The notes: a model not told the origin generated them from the letters alone. DNA of 64,000 nt from Trichobilharzia szidati (GCA_944472155.2 OX235277.1:35536804-35600803), one strand, 5' to 3'. Counted from the stretch's first letter, positions 11,506-24,385 are shown. Numbers and translations: made by a program.

Positions 11506-13918
11506 TTAATTTTTAGCCTTTTTCAATTCAGCAGATTTCTTAAATATCTTGTCACATCCTTTAGTTCTGTTGAAATATAAAAAACAAAAAACAGAAATTC
11601 CTTTATCGAGTAGAATCATATTGTACTTTAACTTGCTAGATTTGATGAATCTAATGATGTCTGGCTACAATGCGAATGGTGACCAGTGCTTTCCGAATTT
11701 TGTAAGAGATATCAAAAAATCTTGTTAGATTTATATTTCCCGTTTATTGACACTAGTCCCTGAGGCTCAAGGACAAATTTATTGGAGAAACTGCCTAATT
11801 TCAATTTCTTACCTACGAACATAGAGCATGAAGAATAATATTCTCAGCTTAAGTTGGGAATGATATTAGTAAGCCATATCATAGAATATCCAGCAAAGAA
11901 TTTCTCTCGGAATGAGAAAACCGTTTCAGCTGTATTAGTGGGTAATGGTTAGGAGGTGGGATCGTAGCATTAAATCAACTTGCTATCTCAAATAACTTGC
12001 AGTCTGATAAATTATCTTATCAAGTAATAAGTTACGCAATGTATGCTAAATTACCATTGAACTCTCAAAGTTAAACTTGTATTGGTGCTGAAGATGCACT
12101 TCGTGAAAGTAGAGTGGATTATTTTTAGCAGCAATTACTATTACGCTTCAGGAGAAGGTTTACAACATTCTCTCTATATAACCGTTTTACTCCGTCATGT
12201 GTAACAAAGGTCTCAGACTCAAATATACTGATTACTGATAGCTAACAGGTCATATCTGTTACTGCAAACCACTTAAACATCAATATATATATATATATAC
12301 TAAATGAGTCATCACCAAAAAAACAACACATCCTATCATCATCATCACAGTCAACTACACACATTCAACTTTAGCATGTGCTCCAAGTATATGCATGCAC
12401 ATATTTATGATTATGAAGAATGCCGCACACTTACACTGTAACCTTTCGAGTACCTTTCTTCTCCTTGATCTCAGTTTTCTTAGGAGGAGAGAAATCCAAT
12501 GTGATTACACAGTCATCCACCTTGATTGTCAGTGTATGATTCTTATCCAGTCCGTAGAATGTTTTGTCAGTTTTGACATATCGATTACCTAAAGGGAGAG
12601 AGAGAGAGACAGGAAGAGACTGACAATGAGTGTGTTTGTAAGAAATTGTGCCTGTTATACGTTGCATTGAATTGTCTGTCATCTAGAGTGTTCTGGATAA
12701 TTTAAGCATAGGAGTTTTTGAATAGTTCTGTATTCTCTTGTTCTTCAGTTACAGAGATACCAAGATTTTTGATATTTTGGGCATTCATGTTGTGTTGCTT
12801 CTGTTACATGTATGATGTACCGATTTGTTATGATCAGGTTCATAGTGACCACTTCTTTTATTTTAGCCAAATAGTACAACAATATAAAGCCATTACTATG
12901 ACCCACTTTTTTGTGTGAATATGTCTGGGTATGTTCACTGTGTGGAACTATGTATCAAATGGATAGTCTGTGGTCAGCACTTTTAAGTCAATGTGAGACA
13001 TGAACGGTGTTGTGTATCTAATTGCCTATCCGTATGTTGGATAATAAGAGTGCAACTGTTTCAGTTACCAATAGGCTGCATTCATCAAATAAACATACTT
13101 ATTATAAATAGTTTGTAGTTGTACACAGTGAAAACTGAACTTAGTCAGCTTATACGCAACGAACAATGCGAGGCAGAAACTGTCCGTATTTGAATAAAAC
13201 TATACACTACTGATTGACTGAGATGACTGCTTGCATACCACTCATATCAACCAGTAATATTTCCTAATTAGATAAAGTTGACCTAAACACCGAATGACCA
13301 TTTAGCTCGTTAAGAGTTAAGCTCATCAGAGTTTTATCCGGTTCGACTCAGCTCAGAAAGACGAATCAGTTCAAACCATTCGATTTCTGATCAGCAACTT
13401 GGGTCGACTGGCAACACCATAACTCAAATTCACGATTTATAAATTAGTTAGCAATCTGTAATGTACACTGTTCAAGGAGCGTCCATATTTGATTGACGTA
13501 GCGTAGACTATATATATCTGACATCTCATTATTATAATGTAGACTAGCAAGGGAATGATGTCGACAGCGACTGTGCTGAAAACATTCTTTTGAGAATCAT
13601 GATAATTAGTGTCTAGTGATTCGGTGACATTCTTACTTACATGAATCATGTTACGCGAGACAGTGACATTCGCAGCGCCAGAGAGGTATACACGTGTATA
13701 TCTGTACAACAGTAGAAGACCTTTGTGTGCATAACTAAACTATATGTAAGGGTTATCGAAAGAGTGTTGAAGAGAGGAGTGCAAAAGGTACTCATTGTCA
13801 AATACTCACCTTTATCATCGAATTTCATTTCAGCTTGTAGAACATAAGGACTGATCTCTACCAGATTCATCATGAACAAGGCTACCATGATGAAACATGC
13901 AGTCGACAAGTGGACCAT
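11506..13918 (-). CDS. Gene A: small secreted protein, three coding exons
   Basis: Coding exons on the minus strand are 13,918-13,810, 12,588-12,435 and 11,566-11,506, giving 107 residues. Exon 1 encodes a signal peptide and ends DDK before a GTGAGT donor (phase 1). Exon 2 starts after CCCTTTAG and carries VDDCVITLDFSPPKKTEIKE. It ends KVT before GTAAGT (phase 2). Exon 3 follows CAACAG, encodes TKGCDKIFKKSAELKKAKN and stops with TAA. One Cys in exon 2 and one in exon 3 could form a disulfide. The product should be a secreted, basic protein of about 80 residues after signal removal. Exon structure, phases and the D-C-x-x-T-x-D-[LF]-S motif are shared with genes B, B' and A'. It differs from A' at 11 of 107 residues, six of them in the signal peptide. 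I do not recognise the family. Confidence 0.8.
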
Positions 13919-13944
13919 TTCTTCTTCTTATTATTATTTTCTTT
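13919..13944 (-). promoter_or_regulatory. Gene A 5'UTR with splice acceptor
   Basis: A TTTCAG acceptor ends at minus-strand position 13,945, leaving a 25-base leader (13,944 down to 13,919+1) before the start codon at 13,918. The same arrangement (acceptor 17-21 bases upstream of ATG) occurs in A' and B. It joins either to the tiny non-coding exon upstream or to a trans-spliced leader; the sequence alone cannot decide. Confidence 0.55.
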
Positions 13945-14187
13945 CTGAAATAATAATCAGTGGGATTAAGCATTAGGGCAATGGGAGTCAACTTTGTTTT
14001 TCTATCTATTCATTTGGAGTATTAGTAAACTTAGCCAATAAGTGTGTAATACTAATGAAGTGCGGCGTCAACTTACAGCACAAAATTTACTGGTTAGAAA
14101 TTTCCTGCTAAACCACTGTGCATAACGATCAACGTAAATTTAGAGGCATGAACACTTACCTCATCCCTTTAACACATAATAAACTTA

Positions 14188-14236
14188 CTTCATTAACCGG
14201 TAATGAAGAAGGCATTCAAATATTGTAGGTTTTATA
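14188..14236 (-). promoter_or_regulatory. Gene A TATA box, tiny 5' exon and donor
   Basis: TATAAAA lies at 14,236-14,230 on the minus strand. Exactly 48 bases from its first base is a GTAAGT donor at 14,188. If transcription starts about 30 bases after TATA, the non-coding exon is only about 18 nt. Gene A' has the same 48-base spacing and partly conserved sequence between the sites (CTTCTTCAYT), which supports a functional element. The 5'UTR intron would be about 240 bp. Confidence 0.55.
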
Positions 14237-14947
14237 TCTTAGATTCAACTGTCAGAATTTCGGTCAAGTGAAAAGTGTCAATTACATCTACGATTAACTT
14301 GTCATTTAATGACCTGACACCGATATCAATTCCGAATGATCATGACACGTGATCATCAGGTCACGCTGACAAGTCTCTCATTCTTTCTAGTTGGCAACAT
14401 TCAGTTTACAGTGACCAGTCAGGAAACACAAATTTAAGTTATTCTGTAGAATTGAGTTCATGTGGTGTGTTGTTAGAGTAGAATTATTCCCATATGTTCT
14501 ACTGTTAGAAATTCATATTTGTGCTCATCATTGGAATGGTGCATGAGATGTGATGGTCCAGTGTAAGATCCTCATTCGAATGGAGACGTTATGGTTTTTC
14601 ATTTACTGGTTATGACTCAGATGCTAAATTCGTCTGAAATTAGGTAGAGGTGAGCTCATCACCATCCTAAATTCTTATGTTTCAACTGAAGCCTTCCGAA
14701 ATAGATGTTCATACAAGATGAATGCAGGAGTGAAGTAATGCTGATGTGTGCATCATGTTTTGTTTATGTCAGCAGTGATATATAACCTGGAATTGTTTGT
14801 GTAAAAAATCGTCGATGCATAGTGGTGACGTGTGTCTAATGGCACAGAAACTTTGAATAACATGGGGATTCAGTAACATACCACACTCACCAGTGTGAAA
14901 ACAATGTAAGAAAAAAAGACATGTAATAAGAGAAAACGACTAGATGA

Positions 14948-15026
14948 TACAGTGCGTCGGTGGTACAGCGGTTAGGACCCTCGCCGACCATGCACATGGT
15001 CCAGGGTTCGATCCCCTGCCGACGCA
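14948..15026 (+). repeat. Orphan SINE head (tRNA-like sequence)
   Basis: A 7-bp acceptor-like stem (TGCGTCG/CGACGCA), an A-box-like GGTACAGCGGTTAGG and a B-box GGGTTCGATCCCC are present. The central hairpin GACCATGCACATGGTC has a 5-bp stem and a six-base loop and is offset by extra bases, so this is not a normal tRNA. It matches the head of the SINE copies at 25.2, 44.4, 53.1 and 53.6 kb but lacks their body. Confidence 0.7.
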
Positions 15027-15284
15027 CACCCGATATCAATGGTCGGCCTGCAAAATTTGGACTACCGATATCACATGCTAAAAATTCCATACTTGTACCA
15101 AAAATACAGTTTGGAATCAAGCTGTAATCCAAAAAATATCAAAAATCAAGTTTGAAAATCTGACTGGTTATATTGGAGTTTCTGTTCATCACATTAATTA
15201 CGATGGTAAATGCTAAAACCAACAAATAACTGTTACTTCGTCTACTTTAAAACAATAACTGATAGTTTTCAATAGTTGGTTTGT

Positions 15285-15590
15285 AAGGATTAGATATGTT
15301 TTTGCGAGTTGATCACGGATTGATATCAGTTAGAGAACCATTGAAAACCAGGGAGTACTGGAAAGTTGTTCTACCCAAGCCTGGAAATCATCGGCAGTAC
15401 GCACCCACTGGTCCTCGAACCCAGTTAGAAGGCAAGCTCGTGTACCATTCAGCCGCCGGGAACCGATTCAATGGCTCATGAATTCTAACTTTTACCAATT
15501 CGTGATTTAGCGTGACCACTAACCCATGTCATCGGCGGGACATCCATCCTCACACTTGACTGGATGGACCTCACTGGTTCCGACTTCTCA
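15285..15590 (-). repeat. Hammerhead repeat family 2b copy
   Basis: This copy begins with the subfamily terminus (TTTTCAATAGTTGGTTTGTA) and contains the decayed hammerhead region near 15,345-15,395. The tRNA-like head (ccactggtcctcgaaccc) and the conserved body (GAATTCTAACTTTTACCAAT) follow. It is read on the minus strand. The ribozyme stem II region has diverged (CTACCCAAGCCTGG), so it is unlikely to be active. Confidence 0.65.
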
Positions 15591-15644
15591 CTAGAACTCT
15601 AGGAAACTCCGTCCTGTAGCAAGTCATTAGCTAGCATCAGAATA

Positions 15645-15835
15645 ATTTTCAATAGTTGTTTTGTAAGGATTAGATTTGTTTTAACGAGTTGATCACGGAT
15701 TGTTTGAACCCCAGTGGGTACGTACTGCCAATGATTCCTAAACTAGGATGAAACGGTTGTTCAGTACTCCCTGGTTGGTTTTCAATGGTTCTCTAACTGA
15801 TAAAAATCCGTGATCAACTCGTAAAAATATCTGAT
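15645..15835 (+). repeat. Compact hammerhead repeat family 2b with both termini
   Basis: The left terminus at 15,645-15,700 (AAGGATTAGATTTGTTTTAA, then CGAGTTGATCACGGATT) is repeated inverted at about 15,790-15,825 (AATCCGTGATCAACTCGTAA). Between them only the end of the tRNA-like head and the hammerhead-derived segment (TACTGCCAATGATTCCTAAA) remain. The core reads CAATGA instead of CUGAUGA. This is a deletion derivative that keeps both termini. Confidence 0.65.
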
Positions 15836-17030
15836 AGATTTTTTTATCATGAGTTACTAAGGTCGCTTAGATCTCATTCAGATTTTCATAGCATTTCATC
15901 AGGTGTCGCATAATTCACACTATTGTACCATACAGACTTAGTAGATATCGCCTTCTTTAGAATGGTTTAAGTAACAGGAAAAGCAAACAGTTTGGAAATT
16001 CATGATGTAGAGTTTCCAAGAGAAGAGTGAGCCACAAGGGGTATTATCACTCACCTATTTTCAACACGCTCTACCAAAATTTTTATTTGGTTTCTCCAAT
16101 GGATTCAAGCAACGCGCTGTAACAGGCGACAGTCTACTACTTACACTGACTGAGAAAGGAAGCAGAATTATATGTACCCAAGTGTTGCAAACACGAAATT
16201 TCATGACCTAATCAGCATTTTGACACTTCTTAACTGTAGACATTCGAAAAGAAATCTCCATCATCACAATTACAGCCAAATTTACGCTGACTGGAGAGTG
16301 TCACCACGTGTATGAAACTGGTGCAGTGTGAATATGTGATCGATCCATTCAACAACCATTAAAGTCAAACAGTGGCCGTCTAAAGTTACTTTTCTGAGAA
16401 ATTTACAAAGTTATTTAGGTATGACATCAGCCTTATTCTAGTTATCTAATTGGTTACAGACTTACAAATCGATGATTATCACACCCATTACATCTACCCT
16501 TTCCAACGGTAGGCATAATTATGGAAACATACCGGAGTGACATAACACCTCCATACAACCAAATCTCTACAGATAATGTAACTAATTGTCTGACTAAAGT
16601 TTTACCGTCATTTGCAAGGCATTCTATGTAGACTGGATGCCTTAAGATGTTTTAATGACAGAAACACCTTCCCTAATCTTACTCTCAATAAAGGTTGTTC
16701 GCTGTTCAGGTGAGAATTGAAGCCTGATCTCAAGATTTCAAACCATAGGTCGATGATACTGGGTCTCTCGATAAGAAAATGTGAAAGCGCAGTTAAATTC
16801 AGAGATGGACAAGCTCATTGAAACAGCGAGTCAGATAGTTTCTGGATAACAGATTCCTGGAAGCAAAAGTACAGAATATTAGCTAAAATCTGAGTAAAAG
16901 TGCTGATAAGACGAAATGCAAAGCGGATGGAATAAGAAATAAGAATAACATAGACAGTATAGTCACTGTGGTTGAGTTTTTCACTGATTCATGAATCATT
17001 AAAAGAATCTGTCGAGGTCTGGATGTATGT
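15836..17030. other. Intergenic stretch, nothing recognised
   Basis: About 1.2 kb between a hammerhead repeat and a PLE tail. No open frame with motif, RNA gene or repeat partner was found. Confidence 0.35.
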
Positions 17031-17520
17031 TTTGCCAACTTGACTTTATTCAATCAAAAATTTTCAAAAGAATAAACACTGAACAAAGAGTACTCTTTTC
17101 GATAAATTCATCATCAGGCTCTACAATTATAATGAATGAATGAATTAGTGTTATGAACGAAATTAATGTGTAAATAACATCGAATCAATAATATTGATAG
17201 ATTACAGATGAACAGCATCAACATAAAATAAGCTGAATGTCAGAAGAATTAGGAAAGATAATAGTACAAATTCATGAGTTTATAGTTTCTACTGAGGGTC
17301 AGGGCAGCAGTAGGGGCTGGACTTGTTTCTTTTGAACACAGAGCACTGGTTGTTTGAGGTTAATTGCAATAGCCCTTGCTGTTTGCAGCATGTGGTGCTT
17401 CGACGATTTTGGTAATTTGTTAGGCACCCGATATATTATAGAGAAGGATTCTTCTACGCTGGCTTTGTGACCGGTTTGCACCAGATGGTCAAAAATAACT
17501 TCAAAAGATATTTAGGAGAT
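17031..17520 (-). mobile_element. Penelope-like element, 3' end fragment
   Basis: On the minus strand, residues encoded at 17,481-17,299 match the conserved C-terminal tail after the GIY-YIG domain of PLEs (SFSIIYRVPNKLP, then LQTARAIAINLKQPVLCVQK). Downstream comes the 3' untranslated end with gagcctgatgatgaatttat, a sequence resembling the palindrome arms at 55.9-57.46 kb. Only the last part of the element is present. No function is retained. Confidence 0.7.
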
Positions 17521-17876
17521 AAACAGGTAACCCCTGGTTGAAAATTACATTTATCAACCCCTTGATATGTATTGATGAAGACTTATTGTTGAAAAGAATC
17601 TTATCATAGTTTACCGCAGGAAAACAGAATACTTCTGAATGAGGAGCTCACTGAAACAGTACGGGAATAGTCGTTTTGTAAACACAAGTAAACTTGCAAA
17701 TTAGGTTGGTATATTTTGTGTCTAAATTCAATAAATCCCTAGTGCTTAATGTACTCATGACAGTAATTATTAAAGTAATGTCAGATTGTCAGATTGTTCC
17801 GACATTTCTGTGAATGAACATTTCAATTAATCGACCAGAGGTTAAACATAATTCATCAACACATGAACTTTGAGAG

Positions 17877-17932
17877 TATAAATAGTCGACACTACAATCT
17901 TTCTGAGCTGTTTCTGAGCTTTGTCTTTCAAG
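17877..17932 (+). promoter_or_regulatory. Gene B TATA box, tiny 5' exon and donor
   Basis: TATAAATAG at 17,877-17,885 is followed 55 bases later by the donor GTAAGT (17,932). A start site about 30 bases downstream of TATA would leave a non-coding exon of about 25 nt. The 5'UTR intron would run 17,932-18,804. The spacing resembles the 48 bases seen at A and A'. This segment lies outside the inverted arm, so B' has no copy of it. Confidence 0.6.
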
Positions 17933-18825
17933 TAAGTGGTTATTTGCATATGTTCTACTAATGCTTGTAAGATGATGAATGCAGATTATGATCGTGGATC
18001 ACTGATTCCAACTCACTGACTATCTGTCAAGTATTATGAGGTTGTTAGTATGAAGTTGTAGAAATGATCCCTTTCTATTCACATCGTGTGAAGCAACTGA
18101 TGAAAATATCAGTATAACTTATTGAAAGTCAAAGAAGTTGTATTAGAAATGCATACTTGAACTAGTGTATGTTCTGTTATTACTACACATTCCACAAAGA
18201 CAAATTCACAACTGATAAGAGGATAATTAATATATGTACTCAGCGTACTAAGTTGACATTTGGAGGATACGATAGCTACATAACCGATGGGCTGAATGAA
18301 ACACGCAAGTATAGCCGGGAAAATTTGCTACATTACTAAACTAACATCAGCTCAGTGTGTAAAACGTCAAAAATCATCCAGAACTGGATGATTATTTTAC
18401 TCGAAATTGTGAGACTTCAGCAGTTTATGCATACCTACAACCTGTAGAGGATCAAGCAGAAAATATGTCATTCAGCAACTGTGCTAGGATTCACCGTCCA
18501 TAATTATCACAGATATTTGATTCGAAGTCTCGTACTTGCCTAGAATAGGAAGTCGGAGACTGCTTGTTGTAATCCTTCCCCCAACCAGATTTTCATCAAG
18601 TAGTCTCACAAGTAGCCTGTCGAAAGATGACCACCCCATAATATTCCCAGATATATTCCATTATTGTCTAATTTTCAAATCAAAACATAATATCCATCTA
18701 TGAAAGAAACACAAAACACATAATTTTCAATGTCGATAGATAAAAATAATTTTCACACTGTTCTCCACATTACTGTTATTCACTTGTTATATCACATATT
18801 TTAGAAAGGAGCTACTCAAGACAAA

Positions 18826-21800
18826 ATGAATCCTGTACTTATTGGCCTTCTTCTGCTTCTGTCTTTATCGTCCTCGCCAATCATCCTCTCAACCTATGCG
18901 CAAGTCACTCAGATAGATGCTCCACTTGAATTCGGTAAAAACTGTGAGTTCTTATTAATGAATGAGCTAATCGGTACATTCCATGATTTGAAAGCAGAAA
19001 TGATGAGTGAGCGATGACAGTGAATGACCCAATGAACATATAAATGACTATTTCTCAAGTAGAAATAATCAACTAGATGAACTTCACCACAGTTAACGGC
19101 TTACAAGTATTCTCGAACAGTTGATGTTCTCACTTACATTTCAAATCACTCAGTCGAACTGAGATGATCGAGAATATTTTCAAACGGTTTGAGGTTTGAC
19201 AAGAGTTTAGAGTGGAAGACAGATGTTGACTAGACAACCTTTAATTGTTGTCAGTTGATAATTCATGCAACTCAGATTAACCTAAACATTAGGCTTATTC
19301 ACAGTTGGATAGATGTCTGAGTGTCTGAGATCATGAATGGAGTGCTGCAGTGTGTAGATGAAAGGCAGTGATGATTTATTCATACTACATTCAGACAGCG
19401 GATATGGAAGAGTGATCTGCAAAACTGGCAGGTAGACAATTCATAACACAAACTCGTTGTCAAGATTATTCACCTTCCTTCTACTAAGTCAGTCAGTCAG
19501 TCAGTCAATCTGAATATAACCACTAAAATGTACTGAAACAACGCTAAATCAATCATCTTGTGATCGCACTGTGGTATACACCAGTTGATCTCATCAACCA
19601 CTGACCACTCTCAACATCAGTGGTGATGACGAAACCTGTTTTGATGAGTGGAATAATTGACATGGTTACATATGATGTCATTCGAATGACGGGGCATCAC
19701 AGACAAATACATCGTGTTTTTAATCCTCTCTCTGTGAAATGAACGGTTGACAGTAGGGTGTGAATGCATCTGCATACTGCTGATAAATACTCAGGTCTGT
19801 AATCATTGATTCCATGTAAATGGCTATAATTTTAGTTTTACGGCAATTCACTTCAACAGTCAGAGATGATCATGTCTTTCATGGTGTTAATAGGTATGGA
19901 TTCATGTTGGGTAGACAATTAGTCAAGTTGAAATACTCTATTTCTTCACTTGATTACCTCGTTTAAAAAAGAGACACTTCAGTCACTGGAACATGCACGC
20001 TCATCTTTTGAATACTGCAGAAAACAATTCTCTATGGGTTTCATTTTCACTAGACACACAGGTATATCAGTGGTGACCATTCGAAATAGATTGGATACAT
20101 TAGAATGTTGATATATTAAATGAAGACATGGTAATTGATCTCTCAATGATGTGTTGGAAAACATGTTGGGTAGTGGTTGGCAGGCACCATCGGCTCACTG
20201 TTATGCTAATTTATAAGTGGCCAGCTTATTATTAGCAGGAAACGCATTTCGTCACACCGATTATTGCAAACATTCAAACTCCTATCAGATGTGTTTCCCA
20301 CATGCTGTTGGTCATTTGAACTGGCTGGAAGCGTATATTTCGATTTTGCTGCGTGGGATGAGGCACGTACATAATGTTAGAGTGTGTTTGGGTCCTGTAA
20401 ACATGCCAGCAATAATTAGTCATCAAGAAGGCTACACTCAGTGATGTCAGTTGACCACATACACATACAAATAGAAATCTTCCTACACACTTTTAAGTAC
20501 ACTCTGAGAATAAGAATCACTAGGTCACTGAAAGTACTTCGTCACGAGTGAACTCTTGTAGTTTGTCAATGTCTCCTGATCCATTAACCAAAATGTCTAT
20601 TAAGTTTATCTGTACAGATGGAAAAGAAATCCCAACCAGAAGCACGAAATACCTTAGAATGAAAAACACCTGTTGTGATTGATAGTAGAGACTGGTAGGA
20701 TCTGCAGAAGGTGAATTGGGATTCTTCCATGTATATCTCGCTTTACTGAAGACACAACTAAATATCATTCAAGTGTTGGTTTGTAGGGATTTGATTGTTT
20801 ACATGATTTTCATCCTGAGCTGACAATAGTTAGAGAAGCACTGGAAAACCTTGGAGTATTGAACAGCTGTTTCGTTCTAGTGAATCGCATGCAGGGTGCA
20901 TTACACAACACTGTATACGTGAAGAATACAAAGAGAGGTAGGTATACAGAGTTGACTGAATTTTCCAAGTACAACATGGATGCAACAACAGTAGAAAAGA
21001 ACTGCAAACATCAACTGTGCTAAACTGACAGTACTGTGAACACCAGAAATACCTTAAACTCCCCGCCCTAAACCAGAAAAGCCCACACATAAATAGACTA
21101 ATCTGTTTGACAGTATTTCCTATGTTGCCCGATTGACAGAGATACAATTTATCACTCTAAAAATATGGTTAATATTCATTCAATTTTATGATGATCCCAT
21201 GTCTCTAATATTTACTCCCACTCTCTCTCTGTCTCTCTCGCAGATGAGATGTTCATCAAAGTGAAGGGAATAAAATTCACACTGGATGACGACCAGTTGA
21301 TAATGAAAGATGCTGACTGCACAACTACTGTCGATCTATCCGAACCCGATCACTTCGAGATCCAGGATAAGAAGGCCATTCGTGAGGTGACAAAGTAAGA
21401 GAAACTGACCAATCAACTGTCATTTCTGTTTGAATATCTGGAATATTTGGAGAATGAGAGGAGAGTTGTCAGTAGGTGACAAGTGTTGGCGACTAACAGC
21501 GAACATCGTACACACTCATGAAGTGATTAGTGATCATCACTAAAACGATACCAAAGTACAACTAGACATTGATGCTGTGAATGTAAAAATGATCAGATAA
21601 CTTTAAGCAGCTGAGCTCCTACTGTACAACTTCCAGAAATTAACACTAGGCAGCCACTGGTCACAGGTAAATATTAGAAGCAAAGACGACAGGCGACATA
21701 AACGAGTCTCGTAGGGAGAATAAACGAAGTCAACAGATCTCAGTGGATAAGTCTAACAAATTGGGAACGGGTGCAGTGTATTTGCAAGTGGCGATATAAA

Positions 21801-22635
21801 GTAGAGACAATAATGATCCCTCGAAATAGTGGAGGAGCGAGGAGTGTTTGCAGGTGACATAAGAAGAATGTATCAGACGCTTCACAGACTGTTGTTGTGC
21901 CATATCAAATCAATTCAAAAATGTCACATCTGTATGTATGAGAGCATGAAAGTAGTGGACACACAAACTAGAATGTGTTGAGACGGACTGAGGAATTCTA
22001 CTGAAATTCACTGATTGGTTGAAAACCATGCTATCACGACCCACTCAGTCAATTTAAGCATAAAATACTGAAACGAGGAAAGTAGGAATTTGACAGCACC
22101 TTTGAATTCCACGTGCTTCACTGTTTCGTACACGCGACCTCTTACATGTGAGACACTCGTTCATAGCCTACTCAACTACACGAGGATTCCTCAACCCGAG
22201 AGCAGAATCACACATGGCATAGTTCGTATAGCTCATCTCCAGATGTACGGGCGTATTCCACTTCAGTACTCAACATTCTGTCAGCACATACTCCCTTGTG
22301 AGTAACTAGTCCATGCATTCATTGGTCATCCGGGAAATGTAACGAATACCATCATCTACTACGAAGTATTCCTTGTCACGCTTGCGAAGAATAATGAATA
22401 AATACTCCACCCATTTTCCGAAAAGAATACTCACACACTGTCTCAAGAGAAACCACACACTGTCAACACCAAAATCAATAATTCAATCACATTATGAACA
22501 ACATCATTTCGAGTCGTATTTCCTAGCACTACTTTACTCCTCATTATAAATGCCATTATCAATATTCTCCTTATCTGTTCCAGGATATGCGCTTCATGGT
22601 TCGCCAAGGGGAAGAAGAAAGCCAAGGTACTCTAA
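18826..22635 (+). CDS. Gene B: small secreted protein, three coding exons
   Basis: Coding exons are 18,826-18,934, 21,244-21,394 and 22,584-22,635, giving 103 residues. A 21-base leader follows a TTTTAG acceptor at 18,804. Exon 1 is a signal peptide (MNPVLIG, a Leu/Ser-rich core, then AQVTQIDAPLEF) ending before GTAAAA in phase 1. Exon 2 follows CTCTCGCAG and encodes IKVKGIKFTLDDDQLIMKDA, then DCTTTVDLSEPDHFEIQDKK, ending before GTAAGA in phase 2. Exon 3 follows TTCCAG and encodes ICASWFAKGKKKAKVL. The signature D-C-x-x-T-x-D-L-S-x-P ... E-I-x-D-K-K ... R-x-V-T is shared with A and A', so B and A are ancient paralogues. The mature product should be a secreted protein of about 80 residues with two cysteines and a Lys-rich end. 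Its biological role is unknown to me. Confidence 0.82.
20765..20898 (-). repeat. Hammerhead repeat family 2 fragment in gene B intron 1
   Basis: The terminus (AAGTGTTGGTTTGTAGGGAT) is followed by the inverted GAGCTGACAATAGTTAGAGA and then the remnant of the ribozyme (AACAGCTGTTTCGTTCTAG), after which the element is truncated. The same truncated copy sits at 32,840-32,957 in the other arm. Confidence 0.75.
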
Positions 22636-22691
22636 TACAAATACTCACAATCACCACATTTGCCCATGATACATTCATTTCATTTCATTTA

Positions 22692-22697
22692 AATAAA
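22692..22697 (+). terminator. Gene B polyadenylation signal
   Basis: AATAAA lies 57 bases after the stop codon of gene B. The matching position in B' is conserved (TTTTATTTAAATGAAATG on the plus strand near 31,018). Confidence 0.5.
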
Positions 22698-23400
22698 ATC
22701 ATTCCAATTTAATCTGTTGTCAGCTGGTTTGCATTTCTCACTCAGGTCATAGGAGACAAACATGAGATGAGTTGAACTTCACGTCGACACATATATGACT
22801 GTTCATTAGTAAGACTGAATCAGTGTCCCCCCCCACCTAATAACCAACTGAATCGCGCATCTGTCGATATCCTTCATTATCATCGGTATATTTCCACTAC
22901 GTTCTGATAAAATCAGCTCTATGCGAAGCTGTAGAATTCGTTCAATATTAAATGGACAACTACAGTTTGAATTGAGTGAAGCCAAAGTGAAGCGAAGGTG
23001 AAGAAGGTAGGTGTCATCATCAGGAAATTCATCGTCTGGACAGTGGTCTTAGCTCACCGATAATATCTGCATATACACATATACATACCAACATGTATCC
23101 CTGTTCCATAGGGAGACCATCAATATTTTACAAGCACCACTGGGTGATGGAAGCTTCCCTCCTGTTGTGAATAGAGATACAATTCAGTGCATAGCGACGG
23201 AATTGCAATTCAAGTAAAGCAGGTTGTTTCATGCAGGTGTATCCACTTCCCATGAGGCCGAATCACAGACTGATATTAGTCGAGTAATTATCGAATACCA
23301 AGCAGTCAGCTGTGTCTGCGTAGGCATAAGACTCCACTCGAAATAAATACTGTCAGACTACCATTCAATCACTGAGTTGGAGACTAGTGCTACAGCTATT

Positions 23401-23899
23401 CTGAGGTATTTTTCATTTATAACGTTATTTCCGTTGATAAGTCTGAAGAGGAAGAAGGTACATGTAGAATATCATAAGATGACACCACCGTATTTCGTGT
23501 GTCCTCTTAATCTGTCTATAGCCATAAACCACCTAATGTCAATTGACAAAATATTCAAATACTGCAGTTATTGATCATAATGCGAGTAAGTAGTATGGAA
23601 AGATATAAAAACGACTTTTGATCTCGTTAGTATGTGTAGAAGCAATTAAGAAATACTCTAGAATTGCAAATGAGTGTAAAATATCAAACAGAGGCCTCAA
23701 ATCAACAAATTATTATTTAGTTGAGTGGGTGTCAAAGTGGGGTCTGGTCAAGATTATGGATAAAGATTAACTCGAGGCAGTTAATTACATTGTCAAAAAA
23801 GTAATAAGATAACAAAATTAGCAAAGAACAATTAATTTATGTAAAGTGTGTCCACCAAAGTAGACGAAGATTAACAACAATTTCTTTCTGAATGTATAA
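23401..23899. other. Spacer just inside the inverted duplication
   Basis: No gene or clear repeat found. A 65-codon frame at 23,377-23,574 begins inside the arm boundary and has no motif. Confidence 0.35.
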
Positions 23900-24385
23900 A
23901 TTTGGTTTCAAATGTTTAGTAGCTCCATCGATATGTGCAACAAGGAAATGTCTTGAAATTTATTCATCTTAGAGCTTTGTACTGCATCGATTTCATAACT
24001 GTTGTCTAACAGGTGTCGAACAATCGCACTACTTAACACTTTTACACCTTTAAGACACTAGTTTCTCGGGATATGTCTACATATGCGGTCGCGAATCCTT
24101 CCGTCTGTTTATCCGATGCATGCGCTTCGGCATGTACAATGTAAATTGGTGATATGAACTTATGTTCAGATGAAAGGGAAACTTGTAAACATTAGGTTGT
24201 CTTAGTGAACAATTTATTCGGTTAATTACAATTAGTCTGACAGCCACATAAGTTCGCTTGAGAAGAGAATTTATTCTATATTTAATTCTTCTAGATATAT
24301 CATCACCTCTAGATCCCAGATTAAAGAAAACTGGTTTCTTTTCTACTGAATCAAATGTTGCTTTTATATTTGGTATCATCTAGAG
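23900..24385 (-). mobile_element. Penelope-like element GIY-YIG fragment
   Basis: On the minus strand, 24,379-24,077 encodes the linker before the GIY-YIG domain. IKYRINSLLKRTYVAVRLIV precedes a degenerate FHLNISSYHQFTLYMPKR, which stands where a Tyr-Ile-Gly-Arg-type motif is expected. The catalytic YIG is lost. It is opposite in orientation to the next PLE piece and to the one at 54.5 kb. Confidence 0.6.

Larger units (their letters stand above)
18738..23400 (+). repeat. Left arm of large inverted duplication (B arm)
   Basis: This arm matches 30,310-34,945 in reverse complement over about 4.65 kb, including exons, introns and 3' flank, at what looks like about 95% identity. Small differences include a poly-C run near 22,830 against a longer G run at 30,866. 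The match fades just past 23,400 on one side and stops at about 18,738, inside the 5'UTR intron of gene B, on the other. Both arms share the same hammerhead repeat fragment in intron 1, so that insertion predates the duplication. Confidence 0.9.

Noticed and set aside
12280..12300. AT microsatellites (12,280; 27,365) and the AGTC run near 19,490 as functional elements
   Set aside because: Simple short tandem repeats of the kind common in AT-rich genomes; no evidence of function.
14948..15026. A functional tRNA gene
   Set aside because: The A- and B-boxes, acceptor-like and T-stems are present, but the anticodon arm has a six-base loop and misplaced extra bases. The same sequence heads several SINE copies in the window.
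17877..18804. A mirror promoter for B' at 35,717-35,735 (TATAAAT close to GTAAGT on the minus strand)
   Set aside because: TATA and donor are only 10 bases apart, leaving no room for a start site and exon; the spacing at A, B and A' is 48-55.
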